Shown here piece after piece: positions 46,826 through 58,525 of a DNA stretch of 64,000 nt (positions are counted from its first letter, which is position 1; each line of letters opens with the position of its first letter). Source of the DNA: Glandiceps talaboti. Taxonomy: Eukaryota; Hemichordata; Enteropneusta; Spengelidae. The translations under genes were made by a program, and so were the position numbers. Below the pieces are notes generated by a model. The model saw only the letters and a program-made list of their open reading frames with translations, did not search any database and was not told the origin of the DNA. The DNA is taken from positions 907,646 to 971,645 of the forward strand of contig NC_135557.1 of NCBI RefSeq assembly GCF_964340395.1, given 5' to 3'.

Positions 46826-47338
46826 TGTAAGGGTAGAGCACAGACAACTAAGAGACAGATTGGTAATGGCTATTGTTCGATGTGTTAATCTGTGGATTAA
46901 CATTTTGATCCTTGCCTCGGGTACGCTACAAGGGTCTCTAGCACTTTCAACGTTACACCGAAAGCTACCAAAGTCCCTCATCGGGTACTATCAGTGTTTT
47001 GTTGTTTAAACAGCACCACGTCATCGGTAAGGGTCAAAGGTCCGATAGCGTTATTTTCAACCGAAAGCCGACAATTTCTGTGGAAACAGCTTGAAAATCG
47101 AGCAAGATTTAGCTGAGTTATTGCCTTGTATTGTAAAATTTGCTTGTTTGGGATGGTCAAAATTATGAACATATAATGAACATACTTGATTTAAAAATGC
47201 AGAAATATTACACACGTTACGATAAATTCTGACGATAGGGCAAGTTGTGTCCTATGGCTCTATAGTAAGTTATACTCTGGGATTTTCGTCCTACCCACTG
47301 GGATTTTTGTCAGAAAAGTACATACTTTATTCAATAGT
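46826..47338. other. Intron, no gene seen
   Basis: Unique sequence with a DR1-like GGGTCAAAGGTCC (47030). No supported coding region. Confidence 0.4.
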
Positions 47339-48716
47339 GTATTACTGTATGTGTATTCTGTATATTAGGTGGTTTATGTCGGGTGTATTACTGTATGTGT
47401 ATTCTGTACATTAGGTGGTTTATATCAGGTGTATTACTGTATGTGTATTCTGTACATTAGGTGGTTTATATCAGGTGTATTACTGTATGTGTATTCTGTA
47501 TATTAGGTGGTTTATATCAGGTGTATTACTGTCATGTGTATTCTGTACATTAGGTGGTTTATGTCAGGTGTATTACTGTATGTGTATTCTGTATATTAGG
47601 TGGTTTATATCAGGTGTATTACTGTTATGTGTATTCTGTATATTAGGTGGTTTGTATCAGGTGTATTACTGTTATGTGTATTCTGTATATTAGGTGGTTT
47701 GTATCAGGTGTATTACTGTCATGTGTATTCTGTACATTAGGTGGTTTATGTCAGGTGTATTACTGTATGTGTATTCTGTATATTAGGTGGTTTATATCAG
47801 GTGTATTACTGTCATGTGTATTCTGTATATTAGGTGGTTTATGTCAGGTGTATTACTGTATGTGTATTCTGTATATTAGGTGGTTTATATCAGGTGTATT
47901 ACTGTATGTGTATTCTGTATATTAGGTGGTTTGTATCAGGTGTATTACTGTTATGTGTATTCTGTATATTAGGTGGTTTATATCAGGTGTATTACTGTAT
48001 GTGTATTCTGTACATTAGGTGGTTTATATCAGGTGTATTACTGTATGTGTATTCTGTACATTAGGTGCACAGTTTATATCAGGTGTATTACTGTATGTGT
48101 ATTCTGTATATTAGGTGGTTTGTATCAGGTGTATTACTGTATGTGTATTCTGTATATTAGGTGGTTTATATCAGGTGTATTACTGTATGTGTATTCTGTA
48201 CATTAGGTGGTTTGTATCAGGTGTATTACTGTATGTGTATTCTGTATATTAGGTGGTTTGTATCAGGTGTATTACTGTATGTGTATTCTGTATATTAGGT
48301 GGTTTGTATCAGGTGTATTACTGTATGTGTATTCTGTATATTAGGTGGTTTGTATCAGGTGTATTACTGTATGTGTATTCTGTATATTAGGTGGTTTATA
48401 TCAGGTGTATTACTGTATGTGTATTCTGTATATTAGGTGGTTTGTATCAGGTGTATTACTGTATGTGTATTCTGTATATTAGGTGGTTTATATCAGGTGT
48501 ATTACTGTATGTGTATTCTGTATATTAGGTGGTTTGTATCAGGTGTATTACTGTATGTGTATTCTGTATATTAGGTGGTTTATATCAGGTGTATTACTGT
48601 ATGTGTATTCTGTATATTAGGTGGTTTATATCAGGTGTATTACTGTTATGTGTATTCTGTACATTAGGTGGTTTGTATCAGGTGTATTACTGTATGTGTA
48701 TTCTGTACATTAGGTG
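47339..48716. repeat. 46-bp minisatellite
   Basis: About 30 copies of TGTATTCTGTATATTAGGTG then GTTTATATCAGGTGTATTAC and TGTATG. Variants are ACATTAGG, GTTTGTATC and an inserted C or T (TACTGTCATG). Plus-strand frames are open for 70-90 codons by chance. Confidence 0.96.
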
Positions 48717-48717
48717 G

Positions 48718-48782
<65 letters not shown>
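48717..48782. repeat. (GT)n microsatellite
   Basis: Pure GT run of about 66 bases directly joined to the 46-bp array. Confidence 0.97.
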
Positions 48783-48783
<1 letters not shown>

Positions 48784-48860
48784 CTCGAAGGAAGGGACAC
48801 ATTGAAATTTTTAATGTCTGTCTGTTGACATGAATTTGTCTATTTCAGAGATAAATTTAC

Positions 48861-49036
48861 CTTTTGATGTCTGACTTGCATTGACAATGTTGGATCATTT
48901 CCTTTACTAGGACTGTCATCATCCAAACCTAAATCTGACAAAAACTTCTCTTCTACAATATTCTTCTCCATTAAACTGTGTAAAATATTATCAATTGATG
49001 ATTCTTCATCACATTCTTCAATATCCCTGACAACAG
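48861..49036 (-). CDS. CCDC191: CCDC191-like gene, exon (first of five seen)
   Basis: The acceptor is GTCTTTATTTCAG|CT and the donor CATCAAAAG|GTAAAT. Two bases of a split codon are followed by 58 codons, ending in phase 0. It encodes VVRDIEECDEESSIDNILHS, then LMEKNIVEEKFLSDLGLDD, then SMQVRHQK. The acidic N-terminal half gives way to VRHQK, which continues into VKENREKR of the next exon. Upstream exons must lie right of 49036. None was recognised before the window end, where the viral element sits, so the gene start is not in view. Confidence 0.75.
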
Positions 49037-49087
49037 CTGAAATAAAGACAACATTAAGAAAGATGTGAAAAATGTCAAACCAATGCA

Positions 49088-49310
49088 ATTACACTGAATA
49101 TTAATTCAAATACCAATATGTGTGTGTGTATACACTGAATAGCAATTCAAATGCCAATATGTGTGTGTGTGTACACTGAATAGCAATTCAAATACCAATA
49201 TGTGTGTGTACACTGAATAGCAATTCAAATACCAATATGTGTGTACACTGAATAGCAATTCAAATACCAATGTGTGTGTGTGTATACACTGAATAGCAAT
49301 TCAAATACCA

Positions 49311-49356
<46 letters not shown>

Positions 49357-50915
49357 ACTTAATAGCAATTCAAATACCAATATGTGTGTACACTGAATAG
49401 CAATTCAAATACCAATATGTGTGTGTACACTGAATAGCAATTCAAATACCAATATGTGTGTACACTGAATAGCAATTCAAATACCAATATGTGTGTACAC
49501 TGAATAGTAATTCAAATACCAATATGTGTGTGTGTGTACACTGAATAGCAATTCAAATACCAATATGTGTGTGTGTACACTGAATAGCAATTCAAATACC
49601 AATATGTGTGTATACACTGAATAGCAATTCAAATACCAATATGTGTGTGTGTGTACACTGAATAGCAATTCAAATACCAATATGTGTGTGTACACTGAAT
49701 AGCAATTCAAATACCAATATGTGTGTACACTGAATAGCAATTCAAATACCAATATGTGTGTGTACACTGAATAGCAATTCAAATACCAATATGTGTGTAC
49801 ACTGAATAGCAATTCAAATACCAATATGTGTGTACACTGAATAGTAATTCAAATACCAATATGTGTGTACACTGAATAGCAATTCAAATACCAATATGTG
49901 TGTACATGTACACTGAATAGCAATTCAAATACCAATATGTGTGTACACTGAATAGTAATTCAAATACCAATATGTGTGTACACTGAATAGTAATTCAAAT
50001 ACCAATATGTGTGTACACTGAATAGCAATTCAAATACCAATATGTGTGTACATGTACACTGAATAGCAATTCAAATACCAATATGTGTGTACACTGAATA
50101 GCAATTCAAATACCAATATGTGTGTACATGTACACTGAATAGCAATTCAAATACCAATATGTGTGTACACTGAATAGTAATTCAAATACCAATATGTGTG
50201 TACATGTACACTGAATAGCAATTCAAATACCAATAAGTGTGTGTGCGTACACTGAATAGCAATTCAAATACCAATATGTGTGTGTACACTGAATAGCAAT
50301 TCAAATACCAATATGTGTGTACACTGAATAGCAATTCAAATACCAATATGTGTGTGTACACTGAATAGCAATTCAAATACCAATATGTGTGTACACTGAA
50401 TAGCAATTCAAATACCAATATGTGTGTACATGTACACTGAATAGCAATTCAAATACCAATATGTGTGTACACTGAATAGCAATTCAAATACCAATATGTG
50501 TGTACATGTACACTGAATAGCAATTCAAATACCAATAAGTGTGTGTGCGTACACTGAATAGCAATTCAAATACCAATATGTGTGTGTGTGTACACTGTAT
50601 AGCAATTCAAATACCAATATGTGTGTACACTGAATAGCAATTCAAATACCAATATGTGTGTGTACACTGAATAGCAATTCAAATACCAATATGTGTGTAC
50701 ACTGAATAGCAATTCAAATACCAATATGTGTGTACATGTACACTGAATAGCAATTCAAATACCAATATGTGTGTACACTGAATAGCAATTCAAATACCAA
50801 TATGTGTGTACACTGAATAGCAATTCAAATACCAATATGTGTGTGTGTGTACACTGTATAGCAATTCAAATACCAATATGTGTGTACACTGAATAGCAAT
50901 TCAAATACCAATAAG
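49088..50915. repeat. About 33-37-bp minisatellite with variable (GT)n
   Basis: About 50 copies of ACACTGAATAGCAATTCAAA then TACCAATATGTGTGT, with a variable number of GT and optional ACATGT. On the gene strand every unit reads TTTGAATTGCTATTCAG, an acceptor-like string. It lies just upstream of the acceptor of the 48861-49036 exon. Confidence 0.96.
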
Positions 50916-51250
50916 TAGTATATAAAATGGGGTTACTGGACCACCAAACGACATACCCCTTATTTAACCATTTTAACTTTAAAAAAATGGTCTAATCTAT
51001 ATGAAATTTTAGTATTTACAAACATGACCTTTGTCGTTCACTGTCGTTTTATAGTTAAGGGTATCTGAAAAGACAGTGCAACGACCGACAACCTATTACT
51101 ACTCCCGGCCATTGTTCAAATTGGTGTGGAAGGGTTCAAAGGTCAATACATTTACATAACAATCGGCTCAGCTGTGAATGACTCATCGTCCTTCACCTCT
51201 ATGACCTTTAAGACAACCATTTGAACAAATGATTTATAGTAGTATATACC
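50916..51250. other. Junction region between host intron and viral element; no gene seen
   Basis: Contains GGTTCAAAGGTCAATAC (51127) and a possible inverted pair GTCGTTCACTGTCGTTT / GACAGTGCAACGACCGAC (51034-51090). The left border of the viral element must be here or within the next ORF, but no terminal inverted repeat could be matched because the right end is outside the window. Confidence 0.4.
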
Positions 51251-51594
51251 ATGAGAGATAACTGTGTTACTTGCGGTAAGTCAGTGCCTGAATTCAAATG
51301 TGAAATTTGTAACAAGCATTTTAAACATAAACATAATTTTATTAAACATACAAATATAAAACACTCCTGTGAGAATAAAAAATGTGAATATCCTGATGCA
51401 TGTCCACCATGTGATCGTGTTTTTACCGAGTTTACATGGGTTTGCATATAAATATGAGTGTCATTTAAAGAAACATCTTAACAGAGGAACACCTTGTGTT
51501 AAAGAACCCAAGAGATATTTCTGTGAATGTGGTTTAGAATTAGGTAGTAATTTTGCATTGTATAGACATATAAAGAAAAGTTGTAAGTTGTGAA
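51251..51594 (+). pseudogene. C2H2 zinc-finger protein of the viral element (frameshifted)
   Basis: The first frame (from ATG 51251) holds CVTCGKSVPEFKCEICNKHF with KHNFIKHTNIKH, one clear C-x2-C-x12-H-x4-H finger. After a frame change near 51430 the second frame gives KYECHLKKHLNR and YFCECGLELGSNFALYRHIK, another Cys/His finger, and ends at 51591-51593. Small C2H2 proteins at the edge of Polinton/adintovirus-type elements are common and are presumed to bind DNA. The AT-rich stretch after it (51605-51650) resembles the other intergenic stretches of this element. The shift suggests decay, unless a short intron is removed. Confidence 0.6.
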
Positions 51595-51604
51595 TTACCA
51601 ATTG

Positions 51605-51651
51605 AACAAATAAAATATATATTATATAAATATGGATAAAATATATTTTAT
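51605..51651. promoter_or_regulatory. AT-rich intergenic block of the viral element
   Basis: AACAAATAAAATATATATTA then TATAAATATGG. Similar AATAAAATATAT and TATTATATAA strings occur before the capsid gene (60526-60585) and before the last ORF (63795-63831). A shared promoter or terminator is an inference. Confidence 0.3.
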
Positions 51652-51858
51652 TTAAAGTGTATGTAAATAGGTTTCCAAACTTTCAGACTTTTTGCCTGCA
51701 AATGATGTAGTTTTCATAGGTGATTAAAGATCTGTGTGACATTTTTGACAAAAGTACTATATTAATTATAAAAAAAATGATTTTTTTTGGAAAAATTCCG
51801 GAAATTGCCGAAGTTGTTTATGTATTTCATGACGTCACAACTGGGACGAACTTCAAAT

Positions 51859-52118
51859 ATGTCCGATTACATAACAAGGGATAGCCATTCTAGTGGAACC
51901 ACGTTCCACTATTTAGAAGTCAAAATTGACAATGACAACAATAAATGCAGTACTAGTGATGACGAAGATGATGCGATAGTGGGGGATGCTTGTATTGTAC
52001 CGTTTCTATATGAACCACTACCAAAACCACGACTACAGCCAAACAGCAATCCCAAGCTGCAGACAAGCATAATGGTCATTGACGATGTTATTGTCGACAG
52101 ACTAAATAATACTGACTG
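51859..52118 (+). CDS. Exon with similarity to the P2X7 cytoplasmic-domain-like family, inside the TTAA element
   Basis: From ATG 51859 the frame reads MSDYITRDSHSSGTTFHYLE, an acidic stretch (STSDDEDDAIV), then VPFLYEPLPKPRLQP and DVIVDRLNNTDW. It stops at a strong donor, GACTG|GTAAGT. Many invertebrate proteins carry a YEP motif, an acidic linker and R-L-x-NTDWC before a Cys-rich domain related to the cytoplasmic part of P2X7; this looks like their first exon. The Cys-rich remainder was not found downstream within the element. The function is unknown; the gene could be a transposon-encoded protein or captured host sequence. Confidence 0.5.
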
Positions 52119-53600
52119 GTAAGTTATGATAATAAAAAGTAGATATTTTAAATTAGCAGATGAAGGAAAACATTGGGTTGAAATTTCGAAAGTAGTTGTC
52201 CCATTGAGATCGTAACACCGTAACAGTAGTACTATTTAGTGGGGTTACAATCGACTTACTGACTACCTGACTACACAATGTGTGTACGCTAACATGTGTT
52301 TAAACCACAAAGGGACGGAAGGTAAAATATTCGAAATGTTTGCCCACTACAACGGCCGGTTGAAAGTTCATGTTTATGTACGGTACTAATAATGGCGGCT
52401 GCCTTTCATACCCTGTGTCTTCTTTCGCGGTGAGTGAACCTGCGCGATCACAGAAACAAGTGTAATTTTACCCCTTTCATATATAGTTGGCTAAATATGT
52501 CAATATTCACGATACTCTCGACATTTTATTGTATTCTAATTGAAACATTCTGAGACATAACTCAGGAATCAAATGCCTGTGGTTTGAGCCGCTATTCATA
52601 TATTTCATGTGAACGTCGATGTAAAATTGAAGGTATGATCGGTTGTCAAACTTTAAAGGATTTTGTGAAATCATCATTATCAGAAAAAAATCAAAACAGT
52701 TCAGGAACGGTCAAATAATTTATTGACGGTGAGCACTGACCATACACTGCAGCGTTCCTGGGTAGCAAGGCGACTCGGAGGTCTACCGCTAGAGCACCCA
52801 GTACAGCCACAGGACATTTGACTAGACACGCTCCGGAGAACACGCTAGTATACAGCCCAACGAACCTCTGGCTCTGATCTCACTCTCAGTCACATCCAAC
52901 TGCTCTCAACCTTGCGAACAATGCATTAAATTTTGCATTTATAAATGACTGGTCTTCATTCACTGACAAGGAAACCAAAGTCATACAATAAGGTCATGAA
53001 TATGTCTAAAAGGAAGACTTAGTGCACTGTACTACATGCGTATAGTACCTTAGTAGGTATGAGCATGTTTCGTTTTTGTTGTTCGTCGGAGCAGTGGGCC
53101 GTTATGAAGACGTTGCTATCGCAAGTAAAAATTCCCATTATACGGTACCAGCTCGTAACGTTATACTAGTATGTTCTTTGAAAGTGTAATTTATGTTTCT
53201 TATCTGGTGTAATAACTTTCAATTCAACATTAGGACTCGTAATCACAGCCAACAAAAGAAACGTCATCATTGCTAGTGCAGTAATACATGTACATGTATG
53301 TAGTACACCATGCACGAGGACACAACATGTTATAATTCATGATCGTTTTTCGTGAGTTTGAGAGCTGTGCAGTACTAAGACATCATTGAAAACGTTTGGA
53401 AACTTATCCTCTGTATGTTGAAAAGAAGCAGGCTCATTAGAACTTCCAAATCTTTTGTGAGAAAATCAGTGTAGACTCAATCGTTGACGTCCCCCTCTAC
53501 AACACAACGTTCAGGCATGGTTAAAAAACTAGGACACTGCGATCGTGTTCCGGCTGTGACGCAATTTTCCGAAGACTCCCGAAGCAAAATGCTCATTACA
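52119..53600. other. Interior of the TTAA element, no further supported gene
   Basis: Contains an ATG at 52390 in GGCGGCTGCC context followed by 12 codons and GCG|GTGAGT, a possible but unsupported first exon. Also contains GC-richer sequence at 52735-52900. Nothing with a recognised motif. Confidence 0.35.
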
Positions 53601-53747
53601 GATTTCCAAAAAAATCAATTTTTCATTATTAATATAGTAGTTTTGTCAAAAATGTCATACAAATCTTTAACCACCCATTAAAACTACATCATTTGCAGGC
53701 AAAAAGTCGGAACAATGGGAAACCTATTTACATACACTTTAAATAAC

Positions 53748-54990
53748 ATGGATAAGATTCGGAATCCACTCACTAACCGAATGATAAAAAGTTGGTGGTC
53801 GTGTGTACTTTAAGCTTATACAGAATGGTGTTTTACAACCCATTCCTAACACCACAACTCTAAGGGAAGAGAATATCTTGGATTGGCCGGTGCCTGATAA
53901 TCTTCCTCGACCATTAACAGAAGAATACATCATGAATCCTATCACCAAAAGTATGATTAAAATAGGTAATGATACATATCAAACTCTTATTAACAGAGGC
54001 TACCGGCATGTAGGTGGTGTTTTTATGCCACCCAGATATCACGAACTCGAGAGAGCTTTTAAAGGATATGTGAAATCATATGAAATTGATATAACTGAGA
54101 ACAAACCTCAAACACAATTAACTGAAAATAAATTGTTAATAAAAGAAATCTTAAAACAAAGTTTACAAGATACAGGTGGAATTAATATATTAACCTTGAA
54201 GATAAAATTTGTTAAAAGTGGTAAAGATATGGAGGAGATAACAAGTGATGGTTATTTTAATAGTAGTCCATTACAAATTATAAATTCTGACCAAATAGAG
54301 GAACAAATGAATGCAAGTTTTGAAAGAATTATTGAACACATTGCCAAATGGTTGCGTGAAGGATCTGGTTGGCAAATAAAAACACTTCTTAATTTGTATG
54401 TAAATATTGCAAGATACAACCCTTTACAAGGTAACTCATATATCAAATTACCAAAATAGTTACAAAATCCAAAGAAAGGCCTTATAAATATACAAAAGAA
54501 TAACAATGAATGTTTTAGATGGTGTCACTTAGCATATAAGTTTCCAGTCAAAATTCATAAAAATCGACCATCTAGATACAGTCAACACATCATTGATGTA
54601 GTTTATAAAGGAATAACATTCCCAGTTACTATAAAACAAATTCCAAAGATTGAAAAACAAAATAATATATCTATTTCTGTATTTGGTTATAAAAATAAAA
54701 ATGCATATCCAATTTATGTTAGTAAACAAACTTATGAAGATCACCTTGACTTACTACTAATAATTCATGGTGATAAAAGGCATTATGTTTGGATAAAGAT
54801 TTTAATCGATTCATGCATGGTATAACAAACCATAAAGAAAGCATTTCTGTAGATATTGTTTACAACATTTTACAACTGGAGAGATTTTAAACCAACACAT
54901 TCCTATTTGTTTTGAAATAAATGGCACACAAGCTATACGAATGCCAACAGAAAAGACCAAGTGGTTATCATTTAAAAAAATTACCCAAAA
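53748..54990 (+). pseudogene. Viral element: protein-primed DNA polymerase B, N-terminal part
   Basis: Begins at ATG 53748, directly after the TTAA insertion. A one-base shift at about 53790 is followed by an open frame to 54459. Two copies of an NP-x-T-(4)-IK-x-G-(3)-Y-(3)-I motif occur in tandem (RNPLTNRMIK, then MNPITKSMIKIGNDTYQTLI), resembling the short adaptor motif seen in several large DNA virus proteins. Past a stop at 54457 the same frame gives KKGLINIQKNNNECFRWCHL and a GITFPVTIKQI segment, typical of the N-terminal region of Polinton/adintovirus polymerases. More shifts follow near 54760 and 54880. The piece is not translatable as one protein. Confidence 0.82.
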
Positions 54991-55262
54991 CAATTAAATG
55001 CTCCATTTATTATTTATGCAGATTTATATTTGTGAAACATTATACGAAGATGACATACGAGTTCGCGACCATTGTCATATTACTGGTAAATACCGTGGTT
55101 CAGCACATGAAACATGTAATATCAATTTTCAAGTAACGAAAAAAATACCTGTCGTATTCCACAATTTAAAAGGAGATGACAGTCATTTCATTGTTCAAAC
55201 CCTTGAACACTTTGACGAAAAATTAATATTATCCCACATTCTATGGAAAAGTTCATGGCTAT
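54991..55262 (+). pseudogene. Viral polymerase B, exonuclease region with internal deletion
   Basis: The frame carries IYEDD-like sequence (ETLYEDDIRVRDHCHITGKY) followed by RGSAHETCNI and VVFHNLKGDDSHFI. HCH..GKYRG..H..CN is the zinc-binding segment, and F.NL..DSHFI is an exonuclease motif of this family. The sequence just upstream (about 55000-55030) has the remains of the first exonuclease motif. The stretch between the two is much shorter than normal, so a deletion removed most of the domain. A frameshift near 55240 leads into the next open frame. Confidence 0.78.
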
Positions 55263-55980
55263 AATGGTTGGTACTCATTTAGTCTTTATAGATAGCTTAA
55301 ATTTCTTAAATGCTTCATTAGAAAAACTCGTAGGTGACACAAGTGATTTCAAATACACAAAACAGGAATTACCAAACAGCCTAAAACTACTAACAAGGAA
55401 GGGTATATACCCCTATGACTATATGGATTCCATTGAAAAATTCAATGATGTTAGTCTTCCACTAAAGGAAAAATCCTATTCCATTCTAAATGACGCTGGT
55501 ATAACTGATGAAGACTATGAGCATGCACAAGATATTTGGAAGCATTTCAATATGCAAAAGATGGGTGATTATCATGATTTATACCTTAAAACCGATGTAC
55601 TTTTATTAACTGATGTACTTGAAAATTTCCAAAAGACATGTAATGTATACTATAACCTTGATCTCTGTCATTATTTCAGTGCTCCTGGGTTATCCTGGGA
55701 TGCATGCCTAAAAATGACTAAAATTAATCTCAAACTATTAACTGATATAGATATGCATCTCTTCATAGAAAAAGGTCTTCGTGGAGGTATTTCTTATATA
55801 TCCACTGGTCTTGCAAAGGCAAACAATCCATACATGAAAGATTATGATCCAACTCAGGAAACAAAGTACATTATGTATTTAGATGCTAATAATCTCTATG
55901 GTTGGGCAATGACTCAATCTTTACCAACACATGGATTTAAATGGATTGATATAGATTCGCTTGTACACCAACGAAAGTGA
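55243..55980 (+). pseudogene. Viral polymerase B, TPR-type and palm motif A region
   Basis: A 245-codon open frame. It reads THLVFIDSLNFLNASLEKLV, then KGIYPYDYMDS, then YHDLYLKTDVLLLTDVLENF, then APGLSWDACLKMTKINL. Palm motif A follows at 55867-55911, YIMYLDANNLYGWAMTQSLP, with the catalytic Asp and the SLYP-equivalent NLYG. This order is that of protein-primed family B polymerases of Polintons, adintoviruses and linear plasmids. It stops at 55978-55980 because of a frameshift; the next frame continues with LEVDLEYPNELHDLHNDYPL. Confidence 0.92.
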
Positions 55981-56446
55981 CCATGGATTAATTCTTGAAG
56001 TTGATCTTGAATATCCTAATGAGTTGCATGATCTTCACAATGACTATCCTTTAGCACCTGAGAAACTATGTATTTAATACTGAAGACATGTTATCCCCGC
56101 ATAATAAAAAGATACGTGACTTATTTAACATTAAATGTGGAAATATAGAGAAATTAACCACAACTTTAAGACCAAAAAAGAATTATATTCTTCATTTTCA
56201 AAACTTAAAACAATATTTATCACTCAGTTTAAAAGTCACCAAAATTCACAAAGCCATTGAGTTCAACCAATCAAAATGGATGTCGCGATACATCTTATTT
56301 AACACAGAAAAAAGAAAGAAAGCAAGAAATGCATTCGAAAAAGATTTCTTCAAATTCATGAATAACTTTGTCTTTGGGCGTACTATGATGAATGTACGTA
56401 AACACTAGTATAAAATTATGCATACCAGAAAAACAATTCAAGAAAC
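55981..56446 (+). pseudogene. Viral polymerase B, palm motif B region
   Basis: After two shifts (near 55978 and 56075) the frame reads KNYILHFQNLKQYLSLSLK, then FNQSKWMSRYILFNTEKRKK. Motif B follows at 56353-56400 (KFMNNFVFGRTMMNVRK), with the conserved Lys, Asn and G. A stop at 56406 reflects another one-base shift, and a further 40 bases still code in the adjacent frame until the 2.07-kb insertion at 56453. Confidence 0.88.
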
Positions 56447-56452
56447 TAGTAT

Positions 56453-58525
56453 GCATTTGCCAGCAAAAGGTAGTTCCAGGGCACAGTTGGGGACATGAAG
56501 AGGCAATCAGATGATGTTTGGATTGGTGTAAATTGGCCGATAGTGGATATATTGAGGGTAGGATAGTGTGGCAGTGAAACAGGGTTACATACCTAAGGGT
56601 TGGGAGACATCTGGTATATTACAGGATCATGGTAGCTGTAATATGTTTGCATGACATGGGCATTTCCCAATAGGTGAGTGTGCAGATTTGACATAGATGT
56701 GGTCTATTAGGGTGCCTTTGAGTGTGGTAGCTGTTTTAACAAGTTGGACATGAATTTCTCAACTGGCACAATTTTGGAGGCGATGTAGAAATACCGAGGT
56801 GGATGTTGATGTAGAAATAAGTAGCACGATATTTTATATGAAATAAAGGGGTGCCCTAATTTGCATATTTATTTGCATATCATTATCATATTTCCAGATC
56901 ATAATATTAGGAAGTGGAAAAAGTTTCCAAAATCAAAACTCCTATTTTATTCATTCAGCAAACTAAAATTACTGAAATGTGTTGAAATCACCAATTTCCA
57001 AACCTTTAACATAATTGACAATGTAAAAATTTCAGGAAGGAGGTTGACAGTTACACATACAGTAATGTTGGCAAGCATGTTTTACACACACAACACATGG
57101 CATTGTTGATGTACATGTATTGAGTTTTGAGTTGTTGGTTTCACCTTGTAAATATCCATGTCATTCATAAAAATTAATTGAAAACAATTCATTTTCCTTT
57201 ATTTCTCTAAAATTTGATATCCTTTTAATTTTCATGAATGGAAAATGATTTTTCATCCAAATTTGCCGGAAATACGTACATTTTTAATGTGACGAATTTG
57301 GGCTAAGAATAACCGAATACGTTCAGTGCAAATGTACAGTAACAAACATGGCTGCCACATCGGAGCTACCTCGTGGTACTACGATCACGATTCACATCCA
57401 AACGTGATCATTTAGTACATTAATTTTACCATGGAACCGTACCGGAGTTATTTCTAAAGAACATGTATAAATATTAGGTTTTTGTTCGTATGTATCGATA
57501 CAGTGCGAAAATTGCCGTGACATCGTACATCGTATGCGTACTGTGTATTGCGTATACGGGAAGGCTTGGAAATTACGGGCTTGATATACCCGGCCATAGA
57601 AACTACCAACATACCTTCTACTATACGACGGTACTACATTTACTGGTTTTGTTTCGGCAACCATTGTTATAATCAAGGCGATAAATAAGTTCATAAATGA
57701 TGACAGACGCAGTGACTCTGTTCACTTCCTTCATTAACAGCATTGAATAGAATCTCTTAAAGACGTTCACGCCAAAACAAATGGGCGATGAACGCAAACA
57801 AAGGGGCGGTCCATGAAAACAGGGGCGGTGCGCCCCTCAAAAAACCCTTGTGGAGAACACTGCATACACAGAAGCATGCAAACAGTGCCTGTTTCTTATC
57901 AAGAAAAAAATCAAAAGGAGCACAATTTTGGAGGCTACGTAGAAATACCGACAACAATGTTGATGCATAGAAATGAGTAGCATGATTTTTTATAGGATTA
58001 CGCCAAAAGATAAAGGGAGTAGTCGAGCACAAAACTAACGACCACATACAATGTTTTGATACCAATGTACACAGATACAAGCTGAGTGATACCAGTATAT
58101 CTGTCCCTTAATTTAACAAAATCACATCCAATGATGCACAAATTCGATCAAAACAGGTTCACACATCGTAAACTCAACTTTACTGTACTGTGATCGCTAA
58201 TCACGCTTCCAGAACGTTCTTGTTAACCATGCGCTTTGTAATGAGTCAGCATTTAAACATGACCCCTCAACTCCACAACTTTTAGTACAGTACCACCTCC
58301 AACAACACGATATTGTCAGCTATCACAAGTTTTTAGCTTACGCAAATAGCGTCGAGATAGGGGGCCCCCATACACGGGTAGCGTTTGCTGCAATGCATGC
58401 TGGGAAACCCGGAAGAAAACTGTGTGGCGACCCCCTACAGAGTTGTAAACCGAAAGTGGATAGAAAGTAAGAACGCATACAAATTCACTAGTTCCAGGGC
58501 CCCTAGAGGGCGCCCTGGAACTAAT
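56453..58525. mobile_element. 2.07-kb insertion in the polymerase gene, with TAGTAT duplication
   Basis: TAGTAT stands on both sides (56447-56452 and 58526-58531), and the polymerase reading resumes right after the second copy. The right end has a strong hairpin, TAGTTCCAGGGC (58489-58500) facing GCCCTGGAACTA (58512-58523). A further TAGTTCCAGGGC lies near the left end at 56471-56482, inverted with respect to the right-hand terminus. Two diverged copies of CACAATTTTGGAGGC.. GTAGAAATACCGA (56770-56850 and 57918-57995) lie inside. No coding region is recognised. It may be a nested composite of non-autonomous elements. Confidence 0.65.

Larger units (their letters stand above)
51656..53738 (+). 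mobile_element. TTAA-flanked DNA transposon with about 130-bp terminal inverted repeats
   Basis: The left end AGTGTATGTAAATAGGTTTC and the right end, reverse-complemented, are identical for 21 bases and stay clearly alignable for about 130 bases (shared GACTTTTTGCCTGCAAATGA and GACATTTTTGACAAAA). Both ends are flanked by TTAA (51652-51655 and 53739-53742), the target duplication of TTAA-specific families such as piggyBac and Kolobok. No transposase was recognised inside. It separates the zinc-finger ORF from the polymerase ORF, whose ATG begins six bases after the right TTAA. Family assignment is open. Confidence 0.82.

Noticed and set aside
46661-46981. Minus-strand 106-codon open frame
   Set aside because: The C-terminal half is the GT-rich minisatellite and the remainder has no recognisable motif or splice sites in phase with the CCDC191-like gene.
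52390-52433. Possible first coding exon (ATGGCGGCTGCC ... GCG|GTGAGT)
   Set aside because: Good start and donor, but only about 12 codons and no matching downstream exon; left as a remark inside the TTAA element.
52745-52800. tRNA-like segment on the minus strand (GCTCTAGCGGTAGA)
   Set aside because: Resembles an A box, but no B box or cloverleaf follows.
57392-58080. Open frames of 100 and 107 codons on the minus strand
   Set aside because: They lie inside the 2.07-kb insertion, have no recognised motif and overlap repeats within it.
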